Source: Marinobacter salarius (GTDB lineage: Bacteria > Pseudomonadota > Gammaproteobacteria > Pseudomonadales > Oleiphilaceae). Taken from it: a stretch of 64,000 nucleotides of DNA. The notes under the pieces are model-generated. The model was not told the DNA's origin. It saw only the letters and a program-made list of their open reading frames with translations, and ran no database searches. The stretch is from positions 2,604,001 to 2,668,000 of the forward strand of contig CP007152.1 of assembly GCA_000831005.1 (NCBI GenBank). The letters are read 5' to 3'. The position numbers and the translations under genes were made by a program. Shown piece after piece: positions 56,133 through 64,000 of this stretch (positions within the stretch are counted from its first letter, which is position 1; each line of letters begins with the position of its first letter).

Positions 56133-56510
56133 TTAGCGGCGATCGGACGAGTGGTTGATGCCATCCGTGGTAGGAATATCGCCCAACTCAAAGGGATTTA
56201 CCCCCTCTATACACGCCACGTTCACCCCAAACTGATTCGGGTTTGAGCGCCGTCTATGGTGTGTATAAATCCCGCAGGTAGCGCAGAAGTAGTGTTCAGC
56301 GGTTTTGGTATTGAACTGATAGAGCGTCAAATTCTCCGCGCCCTTTAATATCCTGAAAGCATCTAACGGAACCGAGGTCACGACAGCGCCACGACGTGCG
56401 CACATTGAGCAATTGCAACGGCTCAAGTCCTCAAAGCCACCGGGAAGATCAACTTCGAATTGGACACTGCCGCAATGGCAGGCGCCGCGATTTAAACCTT
56501 TTACATCCAT
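56133..56510 (-). CDS. GFA/CENP-V family zinc protein
   Basis: A 125-residue protein of the GFA (glutathione-dependent formaldehyde-activating enzyme-like) family with the zinc-binding cysteines in order: ACHCGSVQF, CNCSMCARRG and YFCATCGIYTHH. The family name is historical; most members have unknown substrates. ATG at 56510 has an AAGGAGG site. Together with the next gene it forms an AT-richer patch between the envelope operon and the symporter. Confidence 0.9.
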   Translation of the reverse strand: MDVKGLNRGACHCGSVQFEVDLPGGFEDLSRCNCSMCARRGAVVTSVPLDAFRILKGAENLTLYQFNTKTAEHYFCATCGIYTHHRRRSNPNQFGVNVACIEGVNPFELGDIPTTDGINHSSDRR

Positions 56511-56573
56511 GCCGGGAGACCTCCTTTAGGGGGAATCCATCCCCTCACGAATAGACTCACCCCGTGCCTGCGA

Positions 56574-57071
56574 TTATTGTGCATGTGCCGTAATTATGAT
56601 TGTGTTGAATCCTTCATCAGGTGTGGGGGCAACAAAGTACTTTGTAACGAGCTCAAACATCTCTTCCGTATCAGTTGCCGCTCTCTGTGGCTGCTCTATT
56701 CGCCTTTTTGCGATTTGCCCCAAGCAAATCTCATTTGGCTGATCGATGTAAATCAGCTCGTGAGGGGCCTGGATCTCAGAGAAAATGCTTTTAAACCACT
56801 CTCGTTGCGAAATTGTATTTGCAGGAAAGTCCATTACTACGTTAGTTCCCGCCGCCAAGATCGATTGAGTCAGCTTCTTCATTTGAGGCTTGAGCCGACC
56901 AGCATATTTTACGTAATCTTCCAGTGTCTTGATGCTATCCGGATAGACTGACGCAAGCCACTCGTCTTCAGAAAGCAGCACGGCGTTTCGCTCATGGGCA
57001 ACTTCAAGAGACTTTGTCGTTTTACCTGCCCCCATTTTTCCACAGAAAAATGTCAATACTCCTTTGTTCAT
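56574..57071 (-). CDS. P-loop ATPase/kinase (AAA_33-type)
   Basis: A 165-residue soluble P-loop protein: Walker A is GKMGAGKTTKS near residue 11, then LLSEDEWLASVYPDS, VVMDFPANTISQREWFKS and a lid segment (IAKRRIEQPQ). It resembles small kinases or zeta-toxin-like phosphotransferases; the target is unknown. Base and codon use are clearly more AT-rich than the surrounding genes (for example ATA, AGA and AAT codons), suggesting acquisition by transfer. A GAGG site precedes the ATG. Confidence 0.78.
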   Translation of the reverse strand: MNKGVLTFFCGKMGAGKTTKSLEVAHERNAVLLSEDEWLASVYPDSIKTLEDYVKYAGRLKPQMKKLTQSILAAGTNVVMDFPANTISQREWFKSIFSEIQAPHELIYIDQPNEICLGQIAKRRIEQPQRAATDTEEMFELVTKYFVAPTPDEGFNTIIITAHAQ

Positions 57072-57269
57072 TTCTTGCCTCGTATTGTATAACGCTGATT
57101 TTCAGCGGCAGTCTTGTCAGAACGAAGCGGCGACAAGACTCTCCGTTGGAGGCACGCCTGGGCCGGAACAAACTGAAACTACTTTCACAGGCTCGCCTTG
57201 AATGTCACCTTCCCTCCCTGCATAACGCCCCCATTGCCTTGGTGTGTTAGACATTTCCTACCGGAGTAC

Positions 57270-58640
57270 TCAGTGCCTGTTCCGCCCCCAAACCAGCGTT
57301 ATCGCCACGCTAACCACAGCGGAGGCGGCCAGGGCACCAAGGAAGGGCGCCAAGGTAGGGATGCCACCGGGGAAGCTGGCGGCCAGGAGGCCCGCCGTCA
57401 GACTGCCACCAGTCATCCAGCCAGGAATGATCGCCCCCGCCAGGCCGGCCAGGCCGCCAAATACGGCTGCGGTAGTGGTCATTCGCTTCCACAGCCCCAT
57501 CAATACCGGTATCACCGCCGTTGCGCAGAGCAGGTCGGCGATCAGGAACAATCTCAGTACCGAGACGCCTTGGAGTGCGACTATTACCACGGGAATCATC
57601 AGGAGGACGGTTACCCATCGTGCCGATATGATGGAGAGCCCCTGTTTTTCGGTCACTGCCAGGGAGGCCAGGGCGTTCTGGAGTGTGTCCACGGACGAGG
57701 CTACTAATGTGAGGGCCAGTACCAGGGCGGGAATGGTCAGCCATGCGGGGGCGCCGGATAGTAGTGCAAAGAAAGGAATGGGTGGAGATCCGAGATCTGC
57801 ACCGCTCATGGCGGAGGCAATGCCCAAGCCGCCGACCACGGCAACCACGATAATAGTCACCAGGCCGCCCAACAAGGCGCCGCTGCGTAATGCCGAGGTA
57901 TCACGGGCGGACCACAGACGCTGCCAGTAGCCCTGGTGGAACAGGTTGGCGGCGGTTACGGCGATCACCAGTGTCAGGGCAACGCCCAGGGCACTGCCTA
58001 CTGGCGCGGAGGGGGCGTCAGCCATTTGCAGTTCCGGTAGCCGGTCCATTGCCACGAATCCGACAATGGCCAGTAGCCCGATCAGCAGGAACGCCTGCCA
58101 CTGGTCCGTGACGATGCTGGCTCGCAGGCCACCCCAGGTGGTGTATATAAGTGTGGCAACGGCCACGCCAAGCACCGCAAGGTTCCCATTCACGCCCGAC
58201 AGCAATGAGGTGATGGCGCCGATGGCGGTGAGTTCGGCGGTGAGGAAGCACAGCATGTAGAGCACGGAGATCAGCGACACGTAGCGGCGAACCGATGAGC
58301 CATAACAGGCCTGGGCAAACTCGCCAATGCTGCGGCCCTGTGGCAGGTAGCGCCGGATGGCCGGGCCACAGAAGGCAAACACGATAAAGGGCAGGGCGGC
58401 GCCAAGGGCGTAACCGGCCAATGCCACCGGCCCCACCAGGGCGCCAACTTCCGGGGGCGCGAAGAGTATCCAGCCGCCCATACCCGACGCCAGGAAGGAT
58501 AGCCCAAGTGCCCGGGCGCCCTGACTGTTGCGGGCCGTCACGAAATCATCCAGGCCGCCATCGGCCAGGCGAGCCCGCAGCCCGAGCCAGGTGAACAGAA
58601 CGAGTGCAGCCGCCAGGGCAGCTACCGTGGTGTAGAGCAT
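57270..58640 (-). CDS. Sodium:solute symporter family (SSS) transporter
   Basis: A 456-residue inner-membrane protein with about 12-13 helices of the SSS family. It opens TTVAALAAALVLFTWLGLRARLADGGLDDFVTARNSQGARALGLSFLASGMGGWILFAPPEVGALVG, the usual N-terminal pattern, and has the YTTWGGLRASIVTDQWQAFLL signature. The solute is not identifiable; proline, pantothenate and other organic solutes are known for relatives. A GGAG site precedes ATG 58640. It stands alone. Confidence 0.9.
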   Translation of the reverse strand: MLYTTVAALAAALVLFTWLGLRARLADGGLDDFVTARNSQGARALGLSFLASGMGGWILFAPPEVGALVGPVALAGYALGAALPFIVFAFCGPAIRRYLPQGRSIGEFAQACYGSSVRRYVSLISVLYMLCFLTAELTAIGAITSLLSGVNGNLAVLGVAVATLIYTTWGGLRASIVTDQWQAFLLIGLLAIVGFVAMDRLPELQMADAPSAPVGSALGVALTLVIAVTAANLFHQGYWQRLWSARDTSALRSGALLGGLVTIIVVAVVGGLGIASAMSGADLGSPPIPFFALLSGAPAWLTIPALVLALTLVASSVDTLQNALASLAVTEKQGLSIISARWVTVLLMIPVVIVALQGVSVLRLFLIADLLCATAVIPVLMGLWKRMTTTAAVFGGLAGLAGAIIPGWMTGGSLTAGLLAASFPGGIPTLAPFLGALAASAVVSVAITLVWGRNRH

Positions 58641-58774
58641 GGTGTGTTTCTCCGTTAATCATAAAGCCGGGAATAGTGACATATTCCACGCGGTGCTGCG
58701 ATTGACTGTCTGTCTTATGCTTTACTGTATTAAGTCACCATTCGGAATTGAACCGACGGGGGAGGCCCCACCCA

Positions 58775-59095
58775 ATGAGTAATCGCAAATCGGAACTGGA
58801 AACCCTGCGTGCCGACCTTAAGGCACGCCTGTCAAAGTATGAAGCCCACCAGCATCGCCAGGGTGGCGCGCTGGAGAAAGACTTCGAAGAGCAGGCCGTA
58901 CAGACCCAGAACGACGAAGTGGTCGATTCACTGGAGACGGAAACCCGCAACGAGCTGGCCCAGATCGAACACGCCCTTGAACGCCTTGCTGAAGGGCTCG
59001 GGGACGAATGTGAGGGGTGCGGCGAAGACATTGATCCACGGCGCCTGCAGGTTCTGCCCTACACCACAGTCTGCGTGAAGTGCGCCGAAGACTGA
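58775..59095 (+). CDS. TraR/DksA-type C4 zinc-finger protein
   Basis: A 106-residue protein with a helical coiled-coil N terminus (SELETLRADLKARLSKYEAHQHRQ) and a C-terminal zinc finger of four cysteines (CEGCGEDIDPRRLQVLPYTTVCVKC). It is shorter than DksA and lacks its exact coiled-coil tip acidic pair in the usual place, so it is a DksA-like protein that may act on RNA polymerase or elsewhere. A GGGGGAGG site lies about 8 bases before ATG 58775. Confidence 0.88.
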   Translation: MSNRKSELETLRADLKARLSKYEAHQHRQGGALEKDFEEQAVQTQNDEVVDSLETETRNELAQIEHALERLAEGLGDECEGCGEDIDPRRLQVLPYTTVCVKCAED

Positions 59096-59102
59096 ACCCC
59101 TA

Positions 59103-61859
59103 TCACTCCCCCTGAATCTTGCTGAGCAGGTCTTTGGCCAGTTCAATGGCCTCTGACCGGTGGCTGATGTTCTGCTTCTGGTAGAGGCTGCGAATGTGCG
59201 TCTTCACCGTCGTGGAGGCGACTTTCAGGTGTTCGGCGATCTGGTCATTCGAGAGGCCGGCGTGGATCAGACTGAGTATCTGCCATTCCCGGCGGGTAAG
59301 GGGAGATGTGCGGATCAGTTCGGGTACATCAGGCCGGTCGATAATATCCTGTATGATGGCTTCGTCCAGTGAAATCCGGATGGCGCGGCTGAAATCCCGT
59401 TGTTGCTGTGCCAGCTGGATCAGACGTTCGGCGCGCTGCAGTTCCATTCCGTCAATGGCTTCGTCATTGATCAGCGCTTTCAGGATCACGATCAATACCT
59501 TGCCCATACGCAGGAAGCTGCCAACGGCCCCGGTGGTGCTGGCCAGTTGGAGCGCGGCGACCATGTGCTTCAGGGCGTTCTCACGGTCTTCAGTGTCCCA
59601 GTAAAGCAGCGCCAGCGCGATATGGTTGCGGTTGAGGTCGGTTTTAAGACCCACCTGTTCCGCGACGGCTTGCAGTCCTGTCAGCAGAGGCTGCGCCTTG
59701 CTGTACAGCCCCAGGCTCATGTACGCCCGAGCCCGGTTGCGACCGTTGCACTGATTGAAGTGGTTGGTCGCTGTGGTGGGGTCGACGGGCGGTGCGATGG
59801 TCAGCCAGCGTTGTATGGCTTCCCGGTCCCGAACCGCATCCCAGTAGGCGAGCATGGTGGCGTGGGCATTGGCGACCCAGTCCAGATGATAGTCGCCGGA
59901 GGCGAGCATTTTCTGCATCTTGGCGATGTAGTCCGCGCACAGGCTTTGCCGGCCCCTGGCATGGGCCACCTTGGCCAGCGATGTATAGCTTTGCACGTAC
60001 CAGCGCTCGCCCTGGGCTTCCAGGATCTCGATGCCCTGGAGCGCACACCGCTCAGCATTTTCCAGATGGTGCCATTCCCACATGATCTGACTGCGGATGC
60101 GGAACAGGAATTCCAGTATCGGCAGGTGGTTGAGGTGGTTTTCCTCGGCGTACTGGAAACCCCGTTCCTGGATGTTGTAGGCCTTCTGCAACAAGCCCAT
60201 CGCAACGCTGATTTCAGACTGCTGACACAGTGCCCAGAGCACGTTCTGGTGGGCTTGGTGCGCCCGGGCGAGGTGTTCGGTTTCCTGCATGCGGGCGAGG
60301 GCTTCTTCCAGTTCGCCCTGGACAAACAGAGCTTCCCCAATGACAGAGGCCGCCGCCACCCGGGAGGTGGGCAAGTAGCGGGCTTCCTGGTCGATGGCCT
60401 CGCGGGCGAGGGCCAGGGCACGTTCTCCATCCCCATAATTCATGGCGACCTGGGCACGAATGGCACTGAACTCACCATGCACGGCGCGCTGGGTGTCTTC
60501 CGTCATGGATGCTTCCAGACGGGTTTCCGCAGCCGACAACCAGTTTTCAACTTCGTCAAACTTGTACTGGCCCTGGGCCACCCAGGCCCTGAGCAGTGTC
60601 AGCGTCGGATCCTGGGCAATCACATCCTGGGGCAGGGCGTCGAGGCAACGCTGCAGCAGGATAAACTGGCCCTCGGTGAAAAACTTGCGGCCGTGAATGG
60701 TCAGTACGCGGGTGATACGGTCCGCGTCGTCGGCGGCGATGGCGTGGCGGGCGGCCTCTTCGGCGTGGTCCAGTTCCAGCCAGGCGTCACTGGCCCGTTG
60801 GTGCAGCTGTTGGCGGTTTTCTTCGGTGGTGCAGCTCAACAGGTGCTGGAGATAGACGGAAAACAGCGGATGGTAGCGGAACCACAGGGCGGAATTGTCC
60901 ACGGGCGTGATAAACAGCCCCATGGACAGAAGGCCACTGAGCAGGGCCTGGCCATTGCTGTCGTCCATCACCCGCATGACCATCCGCGCGTTGAAGCGGT
61001 CCAGTATGCTGGTGCGTAGCAGGAATGTTCGCTGCTGTTCCGTCAGCCCCTGCCCAACCAGTTCGTCAAAGTAGTCAAAGATGTGCTGGTTGCCGTACTC
61101 GAGCTGATCCACAAAATCGTTGAATTCGATGCTGGTCAGTGCGGATGCGGACAGAAGCTGGAGTGCCGACACCCAGCCTTCAACCCGCCTGACAGCCCGC
61201 TCGATGCTTTCCCGCGAAATCTCGAACGGCAATCGGCTGTCAAAGTAGCTCTGTGCTTCGTCTGCACCAAAGGCCAGATCCCGTGAGGTGATCTCGGTCA
61301 TCCGTCCCTGCATCCTCAGTTGCGCGACGCCAATGGGTGGCACCGTCCGGGTGATCAGGACGAGCGTCAGGCAGGCAGGTTGATGCCGCAGCAGGAAGCG
61401 CAGTGCGTTGTGTATGACCTCGTTGTCAATCAGGTGATAGTCGTCCAGCACCAGATACAACGGTTCCCCGTCCAGGGGAAGCTCGGCCAGAAGGTCGGTG
61501 AGAAAAACCTCCAGATCGTCGTACCCCTTCTCCTGCAACTTCCGCAGCGTGGCCTTGCAGCTGCCGGGAGCTGCAACCTCAAGTGCCTTGGCCAGGTAGC
61601 CTGCAAATCGGGCCGGGTCGTTGTCGCCGACCTCCAGGCGATACCAGGCGCTGGTGGCCTCCAGTGCCTCAAGACGGTCCGCCACCGTGGTGGTTTTGCC
61701 ATAGCCCGCGGGCGCATGCACCAGCAGCAGGCTTACCGGTTCCAGGCCGTGGAGAAGATCGTTGAATTTTTCCCGGTGTAAAAGGGCGGGTGGTGGTTGT
61801 GGGCTCTGGTTTTTGGCAGCGATGAACGTCAGTTGTCCCGGATTCAGTGTTGTTGTCAT
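59103..61859 (-). CDS. MalT-like LuxR-family (LAL) transcriptional activator
   Basis: A 918-residue regulator. The N-terminal ATPase has Walker A HAPAGYGKTTTV near residues 48-58 and Walker B LYLVLDDYHLID; the NACHT-like region has VEGWVSALQLLS. A long TPR-like helical middle (about 350-830) would sense a ligand, and the C-terminal LuxR helix-turn-helix is LTRREWQILSLIHAGLSNDQIAEHLKVASTTVKTHIRSLYQK. It resembles MalT and AlkS. It is divergent from the C39-peptidase/barrel operon, with 252 bases between, and may control it. Confidence 0.93.
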   Translation of the reverse strand: MTTTLNPGQLTFIAAKNQSPQPPPALLHREKFNDLLHGLEPVSLLLVHAPAGYGKTTTVADRLEALEATSAWYRLEVGDNDPARFAGYLAKALEVAAPGSCKATLRKLQEKGYDDLEVFLTDLLAELPLDGEPLYLVLDDYHLIDNEVIHNALRFLLRHQPACLTLVLITRTVPPIGVAQLRMQGRMTEITSRDLAFGADEAQSYFDSRLPFEISRESIERAVRRVEGWVSALQLLSASALTSIEFNDFVDQLEYGNQHIFDYFDELVGQGLTEQQRTFLLRTSILDRFNARMVMRVMDDSNGQALLSGLLSMGLFITPVDNSALWFRYHPLFSVYLQHLLSCTTEENRQQLHQRASDAWLELDHAEEAARHAIAADDADRITRVLTIHGRKFFTEGQFILLQRCLDALPQDVIAQDPTLTLLRAWVAQGQYKFDEVENWLSAAETRLEASMTEDTQRAVHGEFSAIRAQVAMNYGDGERALALAREAIDQEARYLPTSRVAAASVIGEALFVQGELEEALARMQETEHLARAHQAHQNVLWALCQQSEISVAMGLLQKAYNIQERGFQYAEENHLNHLPILEFLFRIRSQIMWEWHHLENAERCALQGIEILEAQGERWYVQSYTSLAKVAHARGRQSLCADYIAKMQKMLASGDYHLDWVANAHATMLAYWDAVRDREAIQRWLTIAPPVDPTTATNHFNQCNGRNRARAYMSLGLYSKAQPLLTGLQAVAEQVGLKTDLNRNHIALALLYWDTEDRENALKHMVAALQLASTTGAVGSFLRMGKVLIVILKALINDEAIDGMELQRAERLIQLAQQQRDFSRAIRISLDEAIIQDIIDRPDVPELIRTSPLTRREWQILSLIHAGLSNDQIAEHLKVASTTVKTHIRSLYQKQNISHRSEAIELAKDLLSKIQGE

Positions 61860-62111
61860 CAGGATCTTCAGTAATTGGTGTCAGACAGTGGCAAAGAATG
61901 TGATACCGGCTTTGTGGCTCTGCGTCAACTTCCCGTTGTCGCTATTTGAGGGGCATGAACCAGTTCTCAAAACCGGCAGGGAGGGCCCCTTCTGCAGCGG
62001 CAGATTTGAGGCACAGTTATCTTTAAGGCGTTAGCGATTTCGGTATCTTACCGTAACAAGATGTAACTCGGAAAACGTGATGTCTAATAATAACAGGGAC
62101 TTCGTCTGACC
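61860..62111. promoter_or_regulatory. Divergent regulatory region with a palindromic element
   Basis: A 252-base spacer between the MalT-like regulator and the C39-peptidase gene. At 62038-62056 there is an inverted repeat, TTTCGGTATCTTACCGTAA, with a perfect CGGTA/TACCG core around TCT, a good size for a dimeric regulator site. It lies about 55-75 bases before the peptidase start. Which protein binds it is unknown. Confidence 0.35.
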
Positions 62112-62911
62112 ATGCTGCTGGTACTCGCCGGATCCATCCTCACTTTCACTATGGCCCAGGAGGCGGTCGTCGTGGAGCCTTATGAACAGGGCACCATTGT
62201 GATTGAGCAGGATTTTGACACCAGCCCCATTGAGTTGAGAACCGACGCCGGGTGGAACCTCTGGTGGAGCAGAAGTTCCGGAATATCGTGCGTCAGGCTT
62301 ACGACTACAGCTGCGGTAGCGCCGCCTTGACCACGGTTCTGAATTTCTACCTCGGTAGAAACCTTGGTGAGCGGCAAGTCATGGAGGGGCTACTTCACTA
62401 CGGCGAGAGTGAACGGATTGTGCAGCGCCGCGCCTTTTCCATGCTCGACATGAAACGTCTCGTTACCGCCCTTGGTTATCCCTCTGGCGGGTTCCGCGCC
62501 ACGATTGATGACCTGATTGACCTCGATCACCCGGCCATCGTTCCCATCCAGCACGCCGGTTTCAAGCACTTCGTGGTGCTGCGCACCATCCGCGACGGCC
62601 GGGTGTATCTCGCCGATCCGGCGGTCGGCAATATCTCCTTCACGCTCGCCCAGTTTGAAGAGAGCTGGGACGACAACGTGCTCTTCATTGTGTTCCCCGG
62701 CAGTGACAAGCCGCTGGATTACCTGGAGTTGAAAGAGGAGGACCTCCGGTTTGTGGACGACCAGACATTGACGTTGCTGGCGTTGCAGAAGTTACCCGAA
62801 TTCCATGAATCCACGGAACGCCGGATCAGAAACATGCTGGAACGCCAGAAGAATAATCCGGACGGCAGCGTTGAGAATACCCGGAAGCAGCTGTTCTACC
62901 GGCGCCATTAA
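62112..62911 (+). CDS. C39-family cysteine peptidase, FapD-like (one frameshift)
   Basis: About 266 residues when joined. A signal/anchor (LLVLAGSILTFTMAQ) leads to a linker, and after a one-base break near 62250 the peptidase domain begins: FRNIVRQAYDYSCGSAALTTVL with the catalytic Cys, His in AGFKHFVVLR, and Asp in YLADPAVGNISF. C39 peptidases cleave double-glycine leaders; an uncoupled exported C39 protein (FapD) is part of the Pseudomonas functional-amyloid system. The next gene encodes a coiled-coil outer-membrane barrel, as FapF does. The N-terminal start is uncertain. Confidence 0.82.
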
Positions 62912-62912
62912 C

Positions 62913-62934
62913 GTGCCGGGCGCAAAGCCGGCAC
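62913..62934 (+). terminator. Weak hairpin between the C39 peptidase and barrel genes
   Basis: A 7-base-pair stem (GTGCCGG/CCGGCAC) with an 8-base loop just after the peptidase stop, without a T tract. It may attenuate read-through or stabilise one half of the transcript. Confidence 0.4.
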
Positions 62935-62970
62935 ACAGGAAACAATACAATTAGAAATAAGGGAGTCAGG

Positions 62971-63981
62971 ATGAATCGTTGGTTAGTGCGAGGTTTTATC
63001 CTTTTTTCCGTGACTGGCCTTTTACCAACCATGGCATTGTCGCAGGAAGGAAACGTAGACGAGGCGAGGGAGGCACTTGCCAGGCAGGAGGGTGACGAGG
63101 ATTCATCCAAACAGTTGGAAGAGGTGTTCCAGGCAGCCGAGACCAGCTACTCGTTGCAGAAGAAGGGCACCCATTCCCTGAACTACTCGTTCGATTACTC
63201 CTACACCGGTGACCAGCGTCTCGACCTGGCGATCACCGACGGTTCAGTTCGCAACCTCGATGTGGTGCCGTCCGCGACCCACAACTTCACCAATGCGTTT
63301 TCCTACGATTATGGCCTGCTGGATAACCTGACTGTCGGTGCGCGGATACCCCTGGTGGTTAAGTACGATACCCAGGATGAACTGAACATCTACGATTTTG
63401 GCGATATCTCCGCGACCGCTCGCTGGCAGCCTTTTGCCTACGTGCCGGGCAAGATGTCCACGACGGTCTTCGGCACTTTCACAACCAAGACGGGTGTCAG
63501 TCCCTACGAGATTGATATAGACGAGCAACTGTCCACCGGTAGCGGCTACTATTCGGTTGCCGGCGGCGTAAGTTTCTCAAAGGTGTTGGACCCGGTGGTT
63601 GTGTTCGGGTCTACCAGCGCTACCTACAACCTTCCTGAGAGGGACCTCCAACAAGTCCGGGGCGCCAGGGTGTTACAGGAACTGGAACCCGGCTTCGGGC
63701 TTTCCGGCTCCGCCGGTTTCGCCTATTCGCTGTCCTACGACATTTCCCTCAGCATCTCCGCCCAGTTGAGTTACAGCGACCAGACCATCCTGTCCTTCAG
63801 TGATGGCACTCAGGCCGTTGCTCAGGACCAGATGAGTGGCTTCCTCAGTATGTCGCTGGGTACCCGCGTGAGCGATACCACCATCGTGAACACCAGCCTT
63901 GGTATTGGCCTTACCGAAGACGCACCTGATTTCTCGCTGGGCGTGTCCCTGCCCATCAGATTTTCAGGTCTCAAAGAGTGA
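62971..63981 (+). CDS. Outer-membrane beta-barrel protein with N-terminal coiled coil, FapF-like
   Basis: A 336-residue protein. The signal peptide ends near TMALSQ; residues about 24-60 form a charged helix (NVDEAREALARQEG, SSKQLEEVFQAAE), and the rest is a barrel of alternating residues (SLNYSFDYSYTGDQRLDLAI, NFTNAFSYDYGLLDNLTVGARIPLVVKYD, YSLSYDISLSISAQLSYSD). The helix-plus-barrel plan matches FapF, the secretion pore of functional amyloid, though it is shorter than the Pseudomonas protein. It has a GGGAG site and follows the C39-peptidase gene after 59 bases. It ends 19 bases before the window edge. Confidence 0.8.
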   Translation: MNRWLVRGFILFSVTGLLPTMALSQEGNVDEAREALARQEGDEDSSKQLEEVFQAAETSYSLQKKGTHSLNYSFDYSYTGDQRLDLAITDGSVRNLDVVPSATHNFTNAFSYDYGLLDNLTVGARIPLVVKYDTQDELNIYDFGDISATARWQPFAYVPGKMSTTVFGTFTTKTGVSPYEIDIDEQLSTGSGYYSVAGGVSFSKVLDPVVVFGSTSATYNLPERDLQQVRGARVLQELEPGFGLSGSAGFAYSLSYDISLSISAQLSYSDQTILSFSDGTQAVAQDQMSGFLSMSLGTRVSDTTIVNTSLGIGLTEDAPDFSLGVSLPIRFSGLKE

Positions 63982-64000
63982 GTTCAGCCTCTGACGTTTT

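Noticed and set aside
57072..57269. Possible integron attC site (TAACGC and GTTAGAC core-like pieces) behind the P-loop kinase and GFA genes
   Set aside because: The core-like pieces are either 30 bases apart, too short for attC, or about 165 bases apart without paired inner arms. No comparable site separates the kinase and GFA genes, and no integrase is present.
59400..61019. Plus-strand frame of 539 codons opposite the MalT-like regulator
   Set aside because: Composition mirrors the antisense of the regulator's helical middle; no domain is recognisable and the regulator is certain.
1..64000. CRISPR arrays, insertion sequences, prophage genes, rRNA and tRNA genes
   Set aside because: No regularly spaced direct repeats, transposase or phage gene motifs, or cloverleaf-like sequences were found on reading both strands.

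Overview
The window looks like a chromosomal segment of a marine gammaproteobacterium close to Marinobacter. The evidence is the combination of a large NAD-glutamate dehydrogenase, a PutA without the usual DNA-binding domain, an extracellular polyhydroxybutyrate depolymerase, DUF1631 and DUF3581 proteins, a MalT-type regulator and a moderately high GC content with gammaproteobacterial codon use. I saw no rRNA, tRNA, CRISPR array, prophage or insertion sequence. Many genes are split by single-base shifts, mostly at short homopolymers. I read these as sequence errors and annotate each split gene as one CDS spanning the fragments.

Layout. 0-6.1 kb: amino-acid catabolism (3' end of NAD-GDH, putA). 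6.1-13.3 kb: FrnE-like DsbA protein, secreted PHB depolymerase, rsuA, mtgA, a LysE exporter, a lytic transglycosylase, shikimate kinase and two small envelope proteins. 13.4-19 kb: a DMT exporter, a racemase-fold protein beside a D-aminoacylase-type amidohydrolase, then small conserved proteins (zinc ribbon, DUF4112, DUF3581, SelW-like). 19-31.6 kb: a DUF1631-GGDEF-EAL regulator, a solute-binding protein, a MotA/MotB-like pair, an AbiTii-like protein, TauE/SafE and ZIP transporters, a lipid kinase, and an AstA-DUF1338 operon divergent from an Lrp-type regulator. 31.6-35.2 kb: an animal-type haem peroxidase, a YebG-like protein and ApbE.

35.2-56.1 kb is the most unusual part. A minus-strand trio (secreted c-haem protein, LamG lipoprotein with two c-haem modules, Tat-exported DUF1501 protein) diverges from a nearly continuous plus-strand run. 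That run begins with a propeller-like c-haem lipoprotein and continues with two outer-membrane beta-barrels, TlpA-DUF4266-DUF3570, a periplasmic beta protein, three TPR/coiled-coil proteins (two of them lipoproteins), a small secreted protein, ExbB, two ExbD proteins and a TonB/AgmX-type protein. The set resembles the trans-envelope Agl-Glt gliding machine of myxobacteria joined to an extracytoplasmic haem/redox module. It is my main candidate for an undescribed system.

56.1-64 kb: a small AT-richer patch (GFA enzyme and P-loop kinase), a sodium/solute symporter, a DksA-type zinc finger, and a MalT-like LuxR regulator divergent from a C39-peptidase/beta-barrel pair that recalls FapD-FapF of functional-amyloid export. 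The window ends just after that barrel gene.
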